From Pontibacter diazotrophicus (GTDB lineage Bacteria; Bacteroidota; Bacteroidia; Cytophagales; Hymenobacteraceae): a stretch of DNA of 64,000 bases. The notes below the pieces were generated by a model that saw only the letters and a program-made list of their open reading frames with translations, ran no database searches and was not told the origin of the DNA. The stretch's first letter is position 1; each line of letters begins with the position of its first letter. A program made the translations under genes and the position numbers. Shown here in pieces: positions 51,931 to 60,778 of this stretch. The stretch is taken from the NCBI RefSeq assembly GCF_003367245.1, contig NZ_QRGR01000007.1, positions 62,001 to 126,000 of the forward strand, in the 5' to 3' direction.

Positions 51931-53151
51931 ATGTTATACTACCTCTTTACATATCTAGACCGCGAATTCGATTTTATCGGGGCAGGTGTATTCCAGTACA
52001 TCACATTCAGGGCAGGTATGGCTACGCTTGTTTCGTTGCTGATCGCGATGATATTTGGCGGTAAACTGATAAAAGTACTCCAGCGCAAGCAGGTGGGGGA
52101 GAGTATCCGCGACCTTGGCCTGGAGGGGCAGATGGAGAAGAAGGGAACGCCAACAATGGGCGGTTTAATTATACTGCTTGCCATCCTGGTGCCTACGCTG
52201 CTTTTCGCAAGGCTCGATAATATTTATATCCTCCTGATGCTGGTATCTACCGTGTGGCTGGGTCTTATTGGCTTTTTGGACGACTATATCAAGATTTTCA
52301 GAAAGAACAAGGAAGGACTGGCCGGACGCTTTAAAATTTTGGGGCAGGTTGGCCTCGGGCTGATCGTGGGACTGACACTATTTTTTAACGATGATGTGGT
52401 GGTGAGGCAGTACCTGTTCAACGATGGTACTGTTTCGGCGGTGAACGCAACTGAAAGGTACTCGGACGTGCATAAGATGATTACGACCATTCCGTTCCGG
52501 AAGAACAATGAGCTGGATTATTGCAACCTGTTCGCTTTTGCCGGGCCGCTGTTTCAGGATTGGTCCTGCTACCTGTACATCCCGTTCGTGATCCTGATTA
52601 TCACAGCAGTGTCAAACGGAGCGAACATCACAGATGGTATCGACGGATTGGCGGCTGGTACTTCGGCTATTATCGGCATGACGCTGGCGATATTCACTTA
52701 TGTGTCTGGTAGCACCGTTTTCGCTGATTACCTGGATATTATGTACATACCGAATTCCGGTGAACTGGCTATTTTCTGTCTGGCCTTTGTGGGAGCCTGC
52801 GTGGGGTTCTTGTGGTACAACACCTACCCGGCGCAAGTATTCATGGGTGATACAGGAAGCTTAGCCATTGGTGGTATTATCGCGGTGCTGGCGCTGATTG
52901 TACGGAAAGAACTATTGATTCCTATACTATGCGGAATATTCCTGGTAGAGAACCTATCGGTGATGCTGCAGGTGAGCTACTTTAAATACACGCGAAAGAA
53001 GTACGGTGAGGGACGCCGTATCTTTAAGATGTCGCCGCTCCACCACCATTACCAGAAATCAGGCTATCACGAATCAAAAATCGTAGGCCGCTTCTGGATT
53101 GTGGGAATCATGCTGGCCATCTTAACACTGGCAACATTGAAACTACGCTAG
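51931..53151 (+). CDS. mraY: Phospho-N-acetylmuramoyl-pentapeptide transferase MraY
   Basis: Membrane enzyme making lipid I on undecaprenyl phosphate, 406 residues with about ten helices. The signatures are [13 protein letters not shown], the aspartate pair in FLDDYIKIF, and [15 protein letters not shown], with [13 protein letters not shown] near the end. The protein is slightly longer than average because of an insertion around residues 150-200. The normal next gene in this cluster is murD, but here a foreign-looking gene intervenes. Confidence 0.97.
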   Translation: MLYYLFTYLDREFDFIGAGVFQYITFRAGMATLVSLLIAMIFGGKLIKVLQRKQVGESIRDLGLEGQMEKKGTPTMGGLIILLAILVPTLLFARLDNIYILLMLVSTVWLGLIGFLDDYIKIFRKNKEGLAGRFKILGQVGLGLIVGLTLFFNDDVVVRQYLFNDGTVSAVNATERYSDVHKMITTIPFRKNNELDYCNLFAFAGPLFQDWSCYLYIPFVILIITAVSNGANITDGIDGLAAGTSAIIGMTLAIFTYVSGSTVFADYLDIMYIPNSGELAIFCLAFVGACVGFLWYNTYPAQVFMGDTGSLAIGGIIAVLALIVRKELLIPILCGIFLVENLSVMLQVSYFKYTRKKYGEGRRIFKMSPLHHHYQKSGYHESKIVGRFWIVGIMLAILTLATLKLR

Positions 53152-53160
53152 TATGGTTAG

Positions 53161-53597
53161 TAGTTATTGGTTATTAGTGGGTGGTGCGTCATGAGTAGTA
53201 TGGAAAGTTCAGACGAGGGTAGAAGTTATACCACTCTGGAGGTATGGAATAAAAGTAGAGCTTTAGTAAAGCATGTATATATGTTGACGAAGGCTTTTCC
53301 GAAGGAAGAAATTTTTGGACTAACGTCACAAGTGAGAAGTGCAGTAGTCTCTGTCCCTTCTAACATTGCAGAAGGCTGTGGCAGGCAGTATGCTAAGGAG
53401 GCTGTACATTTCTTTCATATTTCGAGAGGTTCACTCTACGAGACAGAAACACAGCTTTATGTAGCTGCCGATTTAGAATACATTACAATGGAGCAACTGA
53501 GAAATGTTTTGAGTGAGATTACTAGCTGTAAAAAGCTGCTAAACGGTTTCATTAAATATTATAAAGGACTTTAGTTAATCCTAATAACCAACAACTA
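53161..53597. repeat. 17-base inverted repeat flanking the inserted S23 gene
   Basis: 53161-53177 (left) and 53581-53597 (right) match at 16 of 17 positions in inverted orientation. They enclose almost exactly the four-helix-bundle gene. The pair, together with the gene's position inside an otherwise standard operon, looks like the ends of a small inserted unit. Confidence 0.75.
53191..53574 (+). CDS. Four-helix-bundle protein of the S23 / 23S rRNA intervening-sequence family
   Basis: A 127-residue helical protein (the frame is open from a TTG at 53167, but the ATG at 53191 fits the family). Signature residues are all there: YTTLEVWNKSRALVKHVYML, FPKEEIFGLTSQVRSAVVSVPSNIAEG and SRGSLYETETQLYVAADLEYI. 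Family members are found within 23S rRNA intervening sequences in spirochaetes and near diversity-generating elements (Avd), but are mostly scattered in Bacteroidota chromosomes with unknown function. Here it splits mraY from murD, is more AT-rich than its neighbours, and is flanked by the inverted repeat. It is in the same direction as the operon, so transcription should pass through it. Confidence 0.9.
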   Translation: MSSMESSDEGRSYTTLEVWNKSRALVKHVYMLTKAFPKEEIFGLTSQVRSAVVSVPSNIAEGCGRQYAKEAVHFFHISRGSLYETETQLYVAADLEYITMEQLRNVLSEITSCKKLLNGFIKYYKGL

Positions 53598-53620
53598 AAA
53601 ACGGATAACTAAAACGAAAT

Positions 53621-54964
53621 ATGAAAGTAGCAATACTTGGAGCAGGAGAGAGTGGTGTAGGGGCTGCTTTGCTGGCAAAGGCAAAGGGGCTGGAGGTGTT
53701 TGTGTCGGATATGGGGCAGATAAAGGAAAGCTACAAGGGTAAGCTGGCGGATGCTGCTATCCCATTCGAGGAAGGAACACATTCTTTTGACCAAATATTG
53801 AACGCTGATGAAATCATTAAAAGTCCTGGCATTCCTGATAAAGCTGCAATTGTACAAGAAGCAACCAAGAGAGAGATACCGGTAATCTCGGAAATCGAAT
53901 TTGCCGGAAGGTATACAGATGCCAAATTCATCTGCATCACCGGAACAAACGGCAAAACGACAACGACGCTGCTGACATACCACCTGCTAAAAAACGCAGG
54001 ACTGAATGTGGGTCTGGCAGGTAACATAGGAGAAAGCCTGGCAGAGAAAGTAATTGGGAACAAGTACGACTACTACGTAGTGGAGCTGAGCAGTTTTCAG
54101 CTCGACAATATGTACCAGTTCAAGGCGCATATTGCGGTGCTCACGAATATCACGCCGGATCACCTGGATCGCTATGAGTACAGCATGGACAAGTATGCTG
54201 CCTCCAAGTTAAGGGTGGCGCAAAATATGACAGGCGCTGATTTCTTTGTGTACAATGCCGATGACGAAAATATTGCCAAGGCCTTCCGTAAAGAGACGTT
54301 CGCAGGGACTGCAGTGCCTTTCACACTAAAAGGAGCAGGCAGTGGCAAAGTATTCCAAGAAGGTGAAAATATAAAAGTAGTGGTTGAGTTTTATAAGGGG
54401 GAAATAGACACTTCTAAATCCACTCTCATAGGCAAGCACAACCAATACAACACCATGGCAGCCGTAGCAGTGGCCAAACTGATGCAGGTTTCAGACGAAG
54501 CAATAGCGCAGGCCCTGGAGACCTTTCAGAATGCAGACCACCGCCTGCAGCCGGTAGGAGTGGCCAAAGAAGTTACGTACATCAACGATTCCAAAGCCAC
54601 CAATGTAGAAGCCGTGTGGTATGCGCTGGAAGGCATTAAGCAGCCCATCATCTGGATAGCAGGTGGCGTGGACAAAGGCAATGACTACAGCACCCTGGTA
54701 GAACTGGCACGAGAGAAAGTGAAAGTGCTGGTGTGCCTGGGCAAAGACAACAAAAAGCTGCAGGAAACTTTCAAAAGAGTAGTGCCGATTATCGCGGAAA
54801 CTACCTCTATTGAGTATGCCGTGCGCCTGAGCCGCTCACTGGCCACAGCCGGAGATGTGGTGCTGCTGTCGCCGGCCTGTGCAAGCTTCGACTTGTTTAA
54901 GAATTACGAACACCGTGGGCAGCGATTTAAGGAAGCTGTAGAGAAGATAGTGCTGAAGAAATAG
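53621..54964 (+). CDS. murD: UDP-N-acetylmuramoylalanine--D-glutamate ligase MurD
   Basis: Mur ligase adding D-glutamate, 447 residues. The N-terminal Rossmann domain begins KVAILGAGESGVGAALLAKA. The ATP loop is ITGTNGKTTTTLL near residue 106, and NITPDHLDRYE and the C-terminal LSPACASFDLFKNYEHRG are diagnostic. All domains are intact, so the upstream insertion did not damage it. About 46 bases separate it from the S23 gene. Confidence 0.96.
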   Translation: MKVAILGAGESGVGAALLAKAKGLEVFVSDMGQIKESYKGKLADAAIPFEEGTHSFDQILNADEIIKSPGIPDKAAIVQEATKREIPVISEIEFAGRYTDAKFICITGTNGKTTTTLLTYHLLKNAGLNVGLAGNIGESLAEKVIGNKYDYYVVELSSFQLDNMYQFKAHIAVLTNITPDHLDRYEYSMDKYAASKLRVAQNMTGADFFVYNADDENIAKAFRKETFAGTAVPFTLKGAGSGKVFQEGENIKVVVEFYKGEIDTSKSTLIGKHNQYNTMAAVAVAKLMQVSDEAIAQALETFQNADHRLQPVGVAKEVTYINDSKATNVEAVWYALEGIKQPIIWIAGGVDKGNDYSTLVELAREKVKVLVCLGKDNKKLQETFKRVVPIIAETTSIEYAVRLSRSLATAGDVVLLSPACASFDLFKNYEHRGQRFKEAVEKIVLKK

Positions 54965-54997
54965 AGGTAAAAAAAGCATAACCAAAGCCAAAGGTTT

Positions 54998-56167
54998 ATG
55001 AAAAAGCAGTGGTTACAGAAAAACCTGAATGGAGATCCCGTGCTATGGGGAATCGTGATCGTGTTCTCACTGATCAGTGTGGCCGTGGTGTATTCTGCAA
55101 CGGGTACGCTTGCTTACAAAAAGATGGAAGGCAACACGGAGTATTTCCTGTTCAAGCATTCTTTCCTGATCATTGTTGGCCTGGCCTTTATGTGGGCCGC
55201 CCATAAAATAAACTACCGCTATTACTCCAAGCTTTCGCTGATGGCGCTGCTGCTGTCAGCACCGCTGCTTATCGTAACCTATTTCTACGGTTCCAACATC
55301 AACGAAGCTTCCCGCTGGATTACCATTCCGGTTATTAACCAAACATTCCAGCCTTCGGATTTAGCAAAACTAGCCCTGATATCTTACCTGGCCAGCATGC
55401 TGTCGAAAAGACAGCAGGTGCTGCATGACCTGAAGGGGACCTTATTACCTATTTTCGGCTGGACAGTAGTTATATGTGCGCTCATTGCCATGACAAACAC
55501 TTCTACTGCTGTATTGCTTTTCGGCACCTGCATGCTGCTCATGTTCATTGGCAGGGTGCCGGTTAAGTACTTGGCAGGCGTAATTGCAGTGGGAATAGTA
55601 GTAGGAGGTATAGGTTTGGCGGTGGGGCAGCGGATGGATACGGCCATCAGCCGTGTGCAGGATTTCATGGACCCGAACGAGGTGCCTTTTCAGCTGGAGC
55701 AGTCTTACATTGCCATTGCCACAGGTGGTGTGGTAGGCAAAGGGCCCGGTAACAGCGATCAGCGCGATATTCTGCCGCACCCTTACTCTGACTTTATTTA
55801 CTCTATCATCCTGGAAGAATACGGTTTGATAGGAGGCGTGACAGTGCTGTTCTTATACCTGGCGCTCCTTTACCGGGGGCTCGTCACGGTGAGTAAGAGC
55901 AATGGGGCTTTTGGAGGACTGTTATCTGCTGGCTTGAGTTTTAGCCTTGTATTGCAGGGAATGGTCAACATGGCGGTAGCCGTAGGTCTGGGCCCAATTA
56001 CGGGTTTGCCGCTGCCACTGCTGAGTATGGGAGGTACCTCCCTGATTTTTACCGGTATTTCCATCGGAATTATTTTGAGTGTAAGCCGTAACGAAAGCGA
56101 ATTAGAACGTACAGCCATGGCGACTGCCACTGTAAATGCACCTGTTAACACACCTGTGAATGCCTGA
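54998..56167 (+). CDS. ftsW: Septal peptidoglycan polymerase FtsW
   Basis: SEDS-family glycosyltransferase working with the PBP encoded upstream, 389 residues with about ten membrane helices. Signatures include NEASRWITIPVINQTFQPSDLAK and GPGNSDQRDILPHPYSDFIY SIILEEYG, and the C-terminal GLPLPLLSMGGTSLIF. RodA would share the fold; the operon position between murD and murG sets it as FtsW. The last 8 bases overlap murG. Confidence 0.95.
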   Translation: MKKQWLQKNLNGDPVLWGIVIVFSLISVAVVYSATGTLAYKKMEGNTEYFLFKHSFLIIVGLAFMWAAHKINYRYYSKLSLMALLLSAPLLIVTYFYGSNINEASRWITIPVINQTFQPSDLAKLALISYLASMLSKRQQVLHDLKGTLLPIFGWTVVICALIAMTNTSTAVLLFGTCMLLMFIGRVPVKYLAGVIAVGIVVGGIGLAVGQRMDTAISRVQDFMDPNEVPFQLEQSYIAIATGGVVGKGPGNSDQRDILPHPYSDFIYSIILEEYGLIGGVTVLFLYLALLYRGLVTVSKSNGAFGGLLSAGLSFSLVLQGMVNMAVAVGLGPITGLPLPLLSMGGTSLIFTGISIGIILSVSRNESELERTAMATATVNAPVNTPVNA

Positions 56168-57272
56168 GTCTAACAGACCATATCGTGTTATCATCAGTGG
56201 TGGCGGCACCGGCGGGCATATATACCCGGCTGTGGCCATTGCGAACCAACTGAAGGAGGTGAACCCGGAGGCGGAGATCCTGTTTGTGGGGGCGAAAGGC
56301 CGGATGGAGATGACGCGTGTGCCGGAAGCCGGGTATAAAATTGTAGGACTGTGGATTAGCGGCTTACAACGGCGCCTGACGCTGGACAACTTGTCGTTCC
56401 CGTTCAAGGTGTTTTCCAGTGTGCGTGCAGCCCATAAGATAATCCGGGATTTTAAACCGGATGCCGTAGTAGGAGTTGGTGGCTACGCTAGTGGGCCTTT
56501 GTTGTATGCGGCTACGGCCCGTAGAGTGCCGGCGCTTATTCAGGAGCAGAATTCTTACGCCGGCATCACCAACAAACTGTTGGCCAAGCGGGTGGACAAA
56601 GTATGCGTGGCGTATCCGAACATGCAGCAGTTTTTCCCGGCTGAGAAGCTGGTGCTGACAGGAAACCCGGTGCGCAGCGACATCATGAACAGCCAAAGTA
56701 AACGGCAGGAGGCGCTGCAGCACTTTGGCCTGATTGGAGAAAAGAAAACGATACTGGTCATCGGCGGTAGCCTTGGTGCCAGAACCATAAACCATAGCAT
56801 CGCTGCCGGCCTGGAGAAAATCATTCAGGCAGGTTATCAGCTGATTTGGCAAACAGGAAGGCTCTATCATCCGGAGGCACAGGCGCTGGAAGAAAAGCAT
56901 AAAGCGCAGGATGTACGCGCCTTTGACTTTATAAAGCGCATGGACTTAGCCTATGCCGCGGCCGACATCGTGATTTCCAGGGCAGGCGCTTTGTCTATTT
57001 CAGAGCTTTGTCTTGCGGGGAAACCCTCCGTGCTGGTGCCTTCGCCGAATGTGGCTGAAGACCATCAGACGAAGAATGCCATGGCGCTCGTGCAGCAAAA
57101 TGCTGCCATACTGGTGCGTGATGCGGAGGCAGCTGAGAAGTTAGTACCTGCTGCTTTACAACTGGCGCAGGATGAGCAGGAGCAAAGGCGCCTGCGCACG
57201 AACATTCTGAAAATGGCCCGCCCGAATGCGGCGGCCGATATTGTGAACGAGCTAATCGGACTGATCAAGTGA
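56160..57272 (+). CDS. murG: UDP-GlcNAc--lipid I transferase MurG
   Basis: Adds GlcNAc to lipid I, giving lipid II, 370 residues. The N-terminal ISGGGTGGHIYPAVAIA loop is diagnostic, with VGGYASGPLLYAA and the donor-site VIGGSLGARTIN following, and the C-terminal SRAGALSISELCLAGKPS. It starts within the end of ftsW (8-base overlap) and ends in a 4-base GTGA overlap with murC. Confidence 0.97.
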   Translation: MPESNRPYRVIISGGGTGGHIYPAVAIANQLKEVNPEAEILFVGAKGRMEMTRVPEAGYKIVGLWISGLQRRLTLDNLSFPFKVFSSVRAAHKIIRDFKPDAVVGVGGYASGPLLYAATARRVPALIQEQNSYAGITNKLLAKRVDKVCVAYPNMQQFFPAEKLVLTGNPVRSDIMNSQSKRQEALQHFGLIGEKKTILVIGGSLGARTINHSIAAGLEKIIQAGYQLIWQTGRLYHPEAQALEEKHKAQDVRAFDFIKRMDLAYAAADIVISRAGALSISELCLAGKPSVLVPSPNVAEDHQTKNAMALVQQNAAILVRDAEAAEKLVPAALQLAQDEQEQRRLRTNILKMARPNAAADIVNELIGLIK

Positions 57273-58663
57273 AACTGGAAGACTATACATACATCTACTT
57301 CTTAGGCATCGGCGGCATCGGAATGAGCGCCATTGCCCGCTGGTTCAAAGCCAAAGGTTACCCGGTGTGGGGCTATGATAAAACCCGCACCACCTTAACC
57401 GAGGCGCTGGAGCAGGAGGGTATTGTGGTGCACTATGAGGATGATGTAAACCTGCTGCCGCAGGAAGTCTTGCAGCATAAAGAGGAAACATTGGTGGTAT
57501 TAACACCCGCTATTCCGGCAGAGCACACCGAGTGGGCTTACCTGAAGGAGCAGGACTACACCATCAAAAAGCGTTCGGAAGTGTTGGGTATCATCACGGC
57601 ATCGGCTTATACGGTTGCAGTGGCCGGAACTCATGGCAAAACGACCACTTCTTCCATCGTGACGCAGCTGCTGCATCATGCTGGTGTAGACTGTTCCGCC
57701 TTTTTAGGTGGTATCGCTACCAACCTGAATTCGAACCTGCTGATAGGGAAAGGAGCTGTTGAAAAAGAGGTGGTGGTAGTGGAAGCCGATGAGTATGACC
57801 GTTCGTTCCTGACGCTGTTTCCGGAAATTGCAATTGTAACTTCCGCAGACCCAGACCATTTGGATATTTATGGTGATAACGAGGAACTGATACGTACTTT
57901 TCAGAAGTTCATTAGCCAAATAAAGCCGGGCGGATACCTGTTTTTACACGAAAACACGGACCCGCGGCTGACGGAAAAAGTGCAGGAAGGCGTGCAGGTA
58001 ATCAGGTACAGTTTGAACAGTGGAGAGGCTTACGCAGAAAACATTCAGATCAACGGGCGTTGGTTTGAATATAACATGGTGAGCCCGTTTGGTAACATCA
58101 GCGGTTTACGCCTTGGCGTACCGGGTTTCCACAACGTGGAAAACACCTTGGCGGCTACGCTGGCGGCGCAGGTATTAGAGGTTCCAGAGGAGGAAATTAA
58201 GCGCGGCGTAGCGGCGTACACGGGAGTGAAACGGCGTTTTGAATTTGTGTACGAAGGCAAGGGCAAAGTATACATCGACGACTACGCCCACCACCCGAAA
58301 GAGATAGATGCATTTATGACTTCGCTGCGGGCGCTGTATCCAAACAAGCAAATTTTAGTGATATTTCAGCCGCACCTTTTTTCGCGCACACGAGACTTTG
58401 CAGACGAGTTTGCAGAGAGTCTGAGCAAGGCTGATGAACTGATTCTGCTAGATATCTATCCGGCACGTGAGAAACCGATAGAAGGGGTAACTTCCGATAT
58501 CATTTTGGAGCAGGTAAAGTGTCCAATTAAAAGCTTGGTTTCAAAAGAAGAAGTAGTCGAAAAACTGTCCAAAAACGGTAATTTTGACGTTTTAGCCACT
58601 ATTGGAGCCGGTGATATAGATACGCTGGTAAGGCCATTGAGAAATTTTTTAGAAAATAACTGA
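57269..58663 (+). CDS. murC: UDP-N-acetylmuramate--L-alanine ligase MurC
   Basis: First Mur ligase of the stem peptide, 464 residues. The N-terminal YFLGIGGIGMSAIARWFKAK is typical, and the ATP loop is the MurC form AGTHGKTTTSSIV (histidine in place of the asparagine of MurD/MurE). DDYAHHPKEIDA and FQPHLFSRTRDF follow. The GTG start at 57269 overlaps the murG stop. Confidence 0.97.
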   Translation: MKLEDYTYIYFLGIGGIGMSAIARWFKAKGYPVWGYDKTRTTLTEALEQEGIVVHYEDDVNLLPQEVLQHKEETLVVLTPAIPAEHTEWAYLKEQDYTIKKRSEVLGIITASAYTVAVAGTHGKTTTSSIVTQLLHHAGVDCSAFLGGIATNLNSNLLIGKGAVEKEVVVVEADEYDRSFLTLFPEIAIVTSADPDHLDIYGDNEELIRTFQKFISQIKPGGYLFLHENTDPRLTEKVQEGVQVIRYSLNSGEAYAENIQINGRWFEYNMVSPFGNISGLRLGVPGFHNVENTLAATLAAQVLEVPEEEIKRGVAAYTGVKRRFEFVYEGKGKVYIDDYAHHPKEIDAFMTSLRALYPNKQILVIFQPHLFSRTRDFADEFAESLSKADELILLDIYPAREKPIEGVTSDIILEQVKCPIKSLVSKEEVVEKLSKNGNFDVLATIGAGDIDTLVRPLRNFLENN

Positions 58664-58664
58664 G

Positions 58665-59429
58665 ATGGGCTTGAATAGTAAAATAAAATCTTTAATTTTT
58701 GCAGGTTGTAGCATTATGTCCATTGGTGCTTTGGCTGGATTTGCTTCCTCACGGCAAAATGAAAAAATCTGTGAGAAAGTATCAATAATTATTGATAATG
58801 AGTACAATAATTACTTTATTGGGGATAAGGAAGTTCGGGACCTGCTAACACGTGAAGGTGAGCGGAAACTGGAGGGTCTTTATAACCAGGACATCGACCT
58901 GAAGAACCTCGAAAAGCGCATTGAAGCAAACAAGTTTGTGAAGGATGCGGAGGTGTACCGGGGCTTAGATGGAAACGTGCATGTAAAAGTAAAACAAACA
59001 AGGCCTATTGCTAGAATTATACGAACCGATCAACAAGACGTCTACATTGATGCAGAGGGTAACATCCTTCCTCTGTCCGACAGATACACCGCTCGTGTAA
59101 TACCCATTACCAAGTCAGCACTTATCAAGTCATCTGACAAAGGATTCTTTCAGGATTCTATAGGCCAGTCTTACCTTTCCCTGCTGCAGTTCATCGAGAA
59201 CGACCAGTTTTGGAAAGCCCAAATTGCCCAGATGCACATAGACGGCAGAGGGGAGGTGTCTTTTCTGCCGCAGGTAGGCGAGCACACCATCGAGTTTGGC
59301 AAGCCTGTACGGGTAGACCAAAAGTTTAAGAAGCTAATGATCTTTTATAAAGAGGTACTGCCTGTGATGGGTTGGGAAAAGTATAAAAGAGTGAACATTG
59401 AATATGAAGACCAGATAATTTGTGAATAA
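58665..59429 (+). CDS. ftsQ: Cell division protein FtsQ/DivIB
   Basis: Bitopic divisome protein, 254 residues. A membrane helix is at about 9-27 (SLIFAGCSIMSIGALAGF), a POTRA-like domain follows (LKNLEKRIEANKFVKDAEVY RG), and then the beta domain with VYIDAEGNILPLSDRY. This is the compact Bacteroidota form. The first 150 bases are clearly more AT-rich than the surrounding genes. It sits one base after murC and 12 bases before ftsA. Confidence 0.92.
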   Translation: MGLNSKIKSLIFAGCSIMSIGALAGFASSRQNEKICEKVSIIIDNEYNNYFIGDKEVRDLLTREGERKLEGLYNQDIDLKNLEKRIEANKFVKDAEVYRGLDGNVHVKVKQTRPIARIIRTDQQDVYIDAEGNILPLSDRYTARVIPITKSALIKSSDKGFFQDSIGQSYLSLLQFIENDQFWKAQIAQMHIDGRGEVSFLPQVGEHTIEFGKPVRVDQKFKKLMIFYKEVLPVMGWEKYKRVNIEYEDQIICE

Positions 59430-59441
59430 CAGAAAAAAGAT

Positions 59442-60752
59442 ATGCAGAACGACAAAATAGTAGTAGGCTTGGATATTGGCACAACCAAAGTTTGCGCACT
59501 TGTAGGTCGTAAAAATGAGTTTGGCAAGCTGGAGATATTAGGGATGGGAAAAGCTACCTCTGAGGGGGTGGTACGCGGCATAGTAAGCAATATCGACAAA
59601 ACAGTGGAAGCCATCCGCAAAGCGATTCGTCAGGCCGAGGAACAGTCGGGTATCAACATTGGTGTAGTGAACGTAGGCATTGCAGGGCAGCATATTAAAA
59701 GCCTGCTCCACAACGGCAGCATCACACGCCAGGTAACCGACCATGAGATTACGGTAGAGGATGTAAATCGCCTTACGAACGACATGTACCGGTTGGTGAC
59801 ACCTCCCGGAAGCGAGATCATTCACGTGATGCCGCAGGAGTATAAGGTAGATTATGAAGAAGGTATTGTTGATCCGGTGGGTATGTCTGGTGTGCGCCTG
59901 GAGGGGAACTTCCATATCATCACAGCGCAGTCCAACGCCATCAACAACATCAACAAGTGCGTATCGCGCGCAGGCCTGGAGGTTGACCAGCTGATCCTGG
60001 AGCCTCTGGCATCCAGCATGTCTGTGCTGAGTGAGGAGGAGAAGGAAGCAGGCGTGGCGCTGGTAGATGTAGGCGGCGGCACGACAGATGTAGCCATCTT
60101 TAAAGACAATATTATCCGCCATACGGCAGTTTTACCTTTTGGGGGAAATATCATTACCTCTGATATAAAGCAGGGCTGCATGGTGATGCAAAACCAGGCA
60201 GAACAGCTGAAGGTGAAGTTTGGCCGAGCTATCGCCGACGAAGCCTCCGAGAACGAGATTGTCTCCATACCTGGTTTGCGTGACCGTACACCGAAGGAGA
60301 TCTCGCTGAAGAACCTTGCGTATATCATTGAGGCAAGGATGGAGGAGATTGTAGAATTAGTATATGCTGAAATAGTGCGCTCAGGTTATGGCAATAGCCT
60401 GGCGGGAGGCATTGTAGTAACAGGAGGGGGCTCCCAGTTACAGAACCTGGTGCAGTTGGTAGAGTACATTACGGGCATGGATACGCGTATCGGTTATCCG
60501 AACGAGCATCTGGGCAGGTCTAAGGTAGACGCTGTGAAAAGCCCGATGTATGCGACCAGTGTCGGGTTGGTGCTTGCCGGCTATCAGCCACTAGATCAGC
60601 GCGTGGACCATTACACAGCTGTTAATGAGCCTGTGTATCAGAAACAGCCAGAGCCGAAAAGCACACCTGGCAGCAGTAACAGTGGAGGTGGCCTTTTGCA
60701 AAAGCTGAAGGGCTTCTTATCAGACGACATCGACAACAAACAAAGTTATTAA
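59442..60752 (+). CDS. ftsA: Cell division protein FtsA
   Basis: Actin-like membrane tether for FtsZ, 436 residues. The phosphate-binding motif VVGLDIGTTKVCALVG is at the start, with the SHS2 (1C) domain in the middle and VALVDVGGGTTDVAIFKDN near 205. The C-terminal end LLQKLKGFLSDDIDN could be the amphipathic membrane-targeting helix. It lies between ftsQ and ftsZ as expected. Confidence 0.96.
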   Translation: MQNDKIVVGLDIGTTKVCALVGRKNEFGKLEILGMGKATSEGVVRGIVSNIDKTVEAIRKAIRQAEEQSGINIGVVNVGIAGQHIKSLLHNGSITRQVTDHEITVEDVNRLTNDMYRLVTPPGSEIIHVMPQEYKVDYEEGIVDPVGMSGVRLEGNFHIITAQSNAINNINKCVSRAGLEVDQLILEPLASSMSVLSEEEKEAGVALVDVGGGTTDVAIFKDNIIRHTAVLPFGGNIITSDIKQGCMVMQNQAEQLKVKFGRAIADEASENEIVSIPGLRDRTPKEISLKNLAYIIEARMEEIVELVYAEIVRSGYGNSLAGGIVVTGGGSQLQNLVQLVEYITGMDTRIGYPNEHLGRSKVDAVKSPMYATSVGLVLAGYQPLDQRVDHYTAVNEPVYQKQPEPKSTPGSSNSGGGLLQKLKGFLSDDIDNKQSY

Positions 60753-60778
60753 CCCATTTTAGAGCAGGAGAAAATAGC

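Noticed and set aside
53161..53597. Calling the S23 gene a transposable element or diversity-generating retroelement accessory
   Set aside because: No reverse transcriptase, template/variable repeats or transposase is present; only the inverted repeat and position support an insertion.
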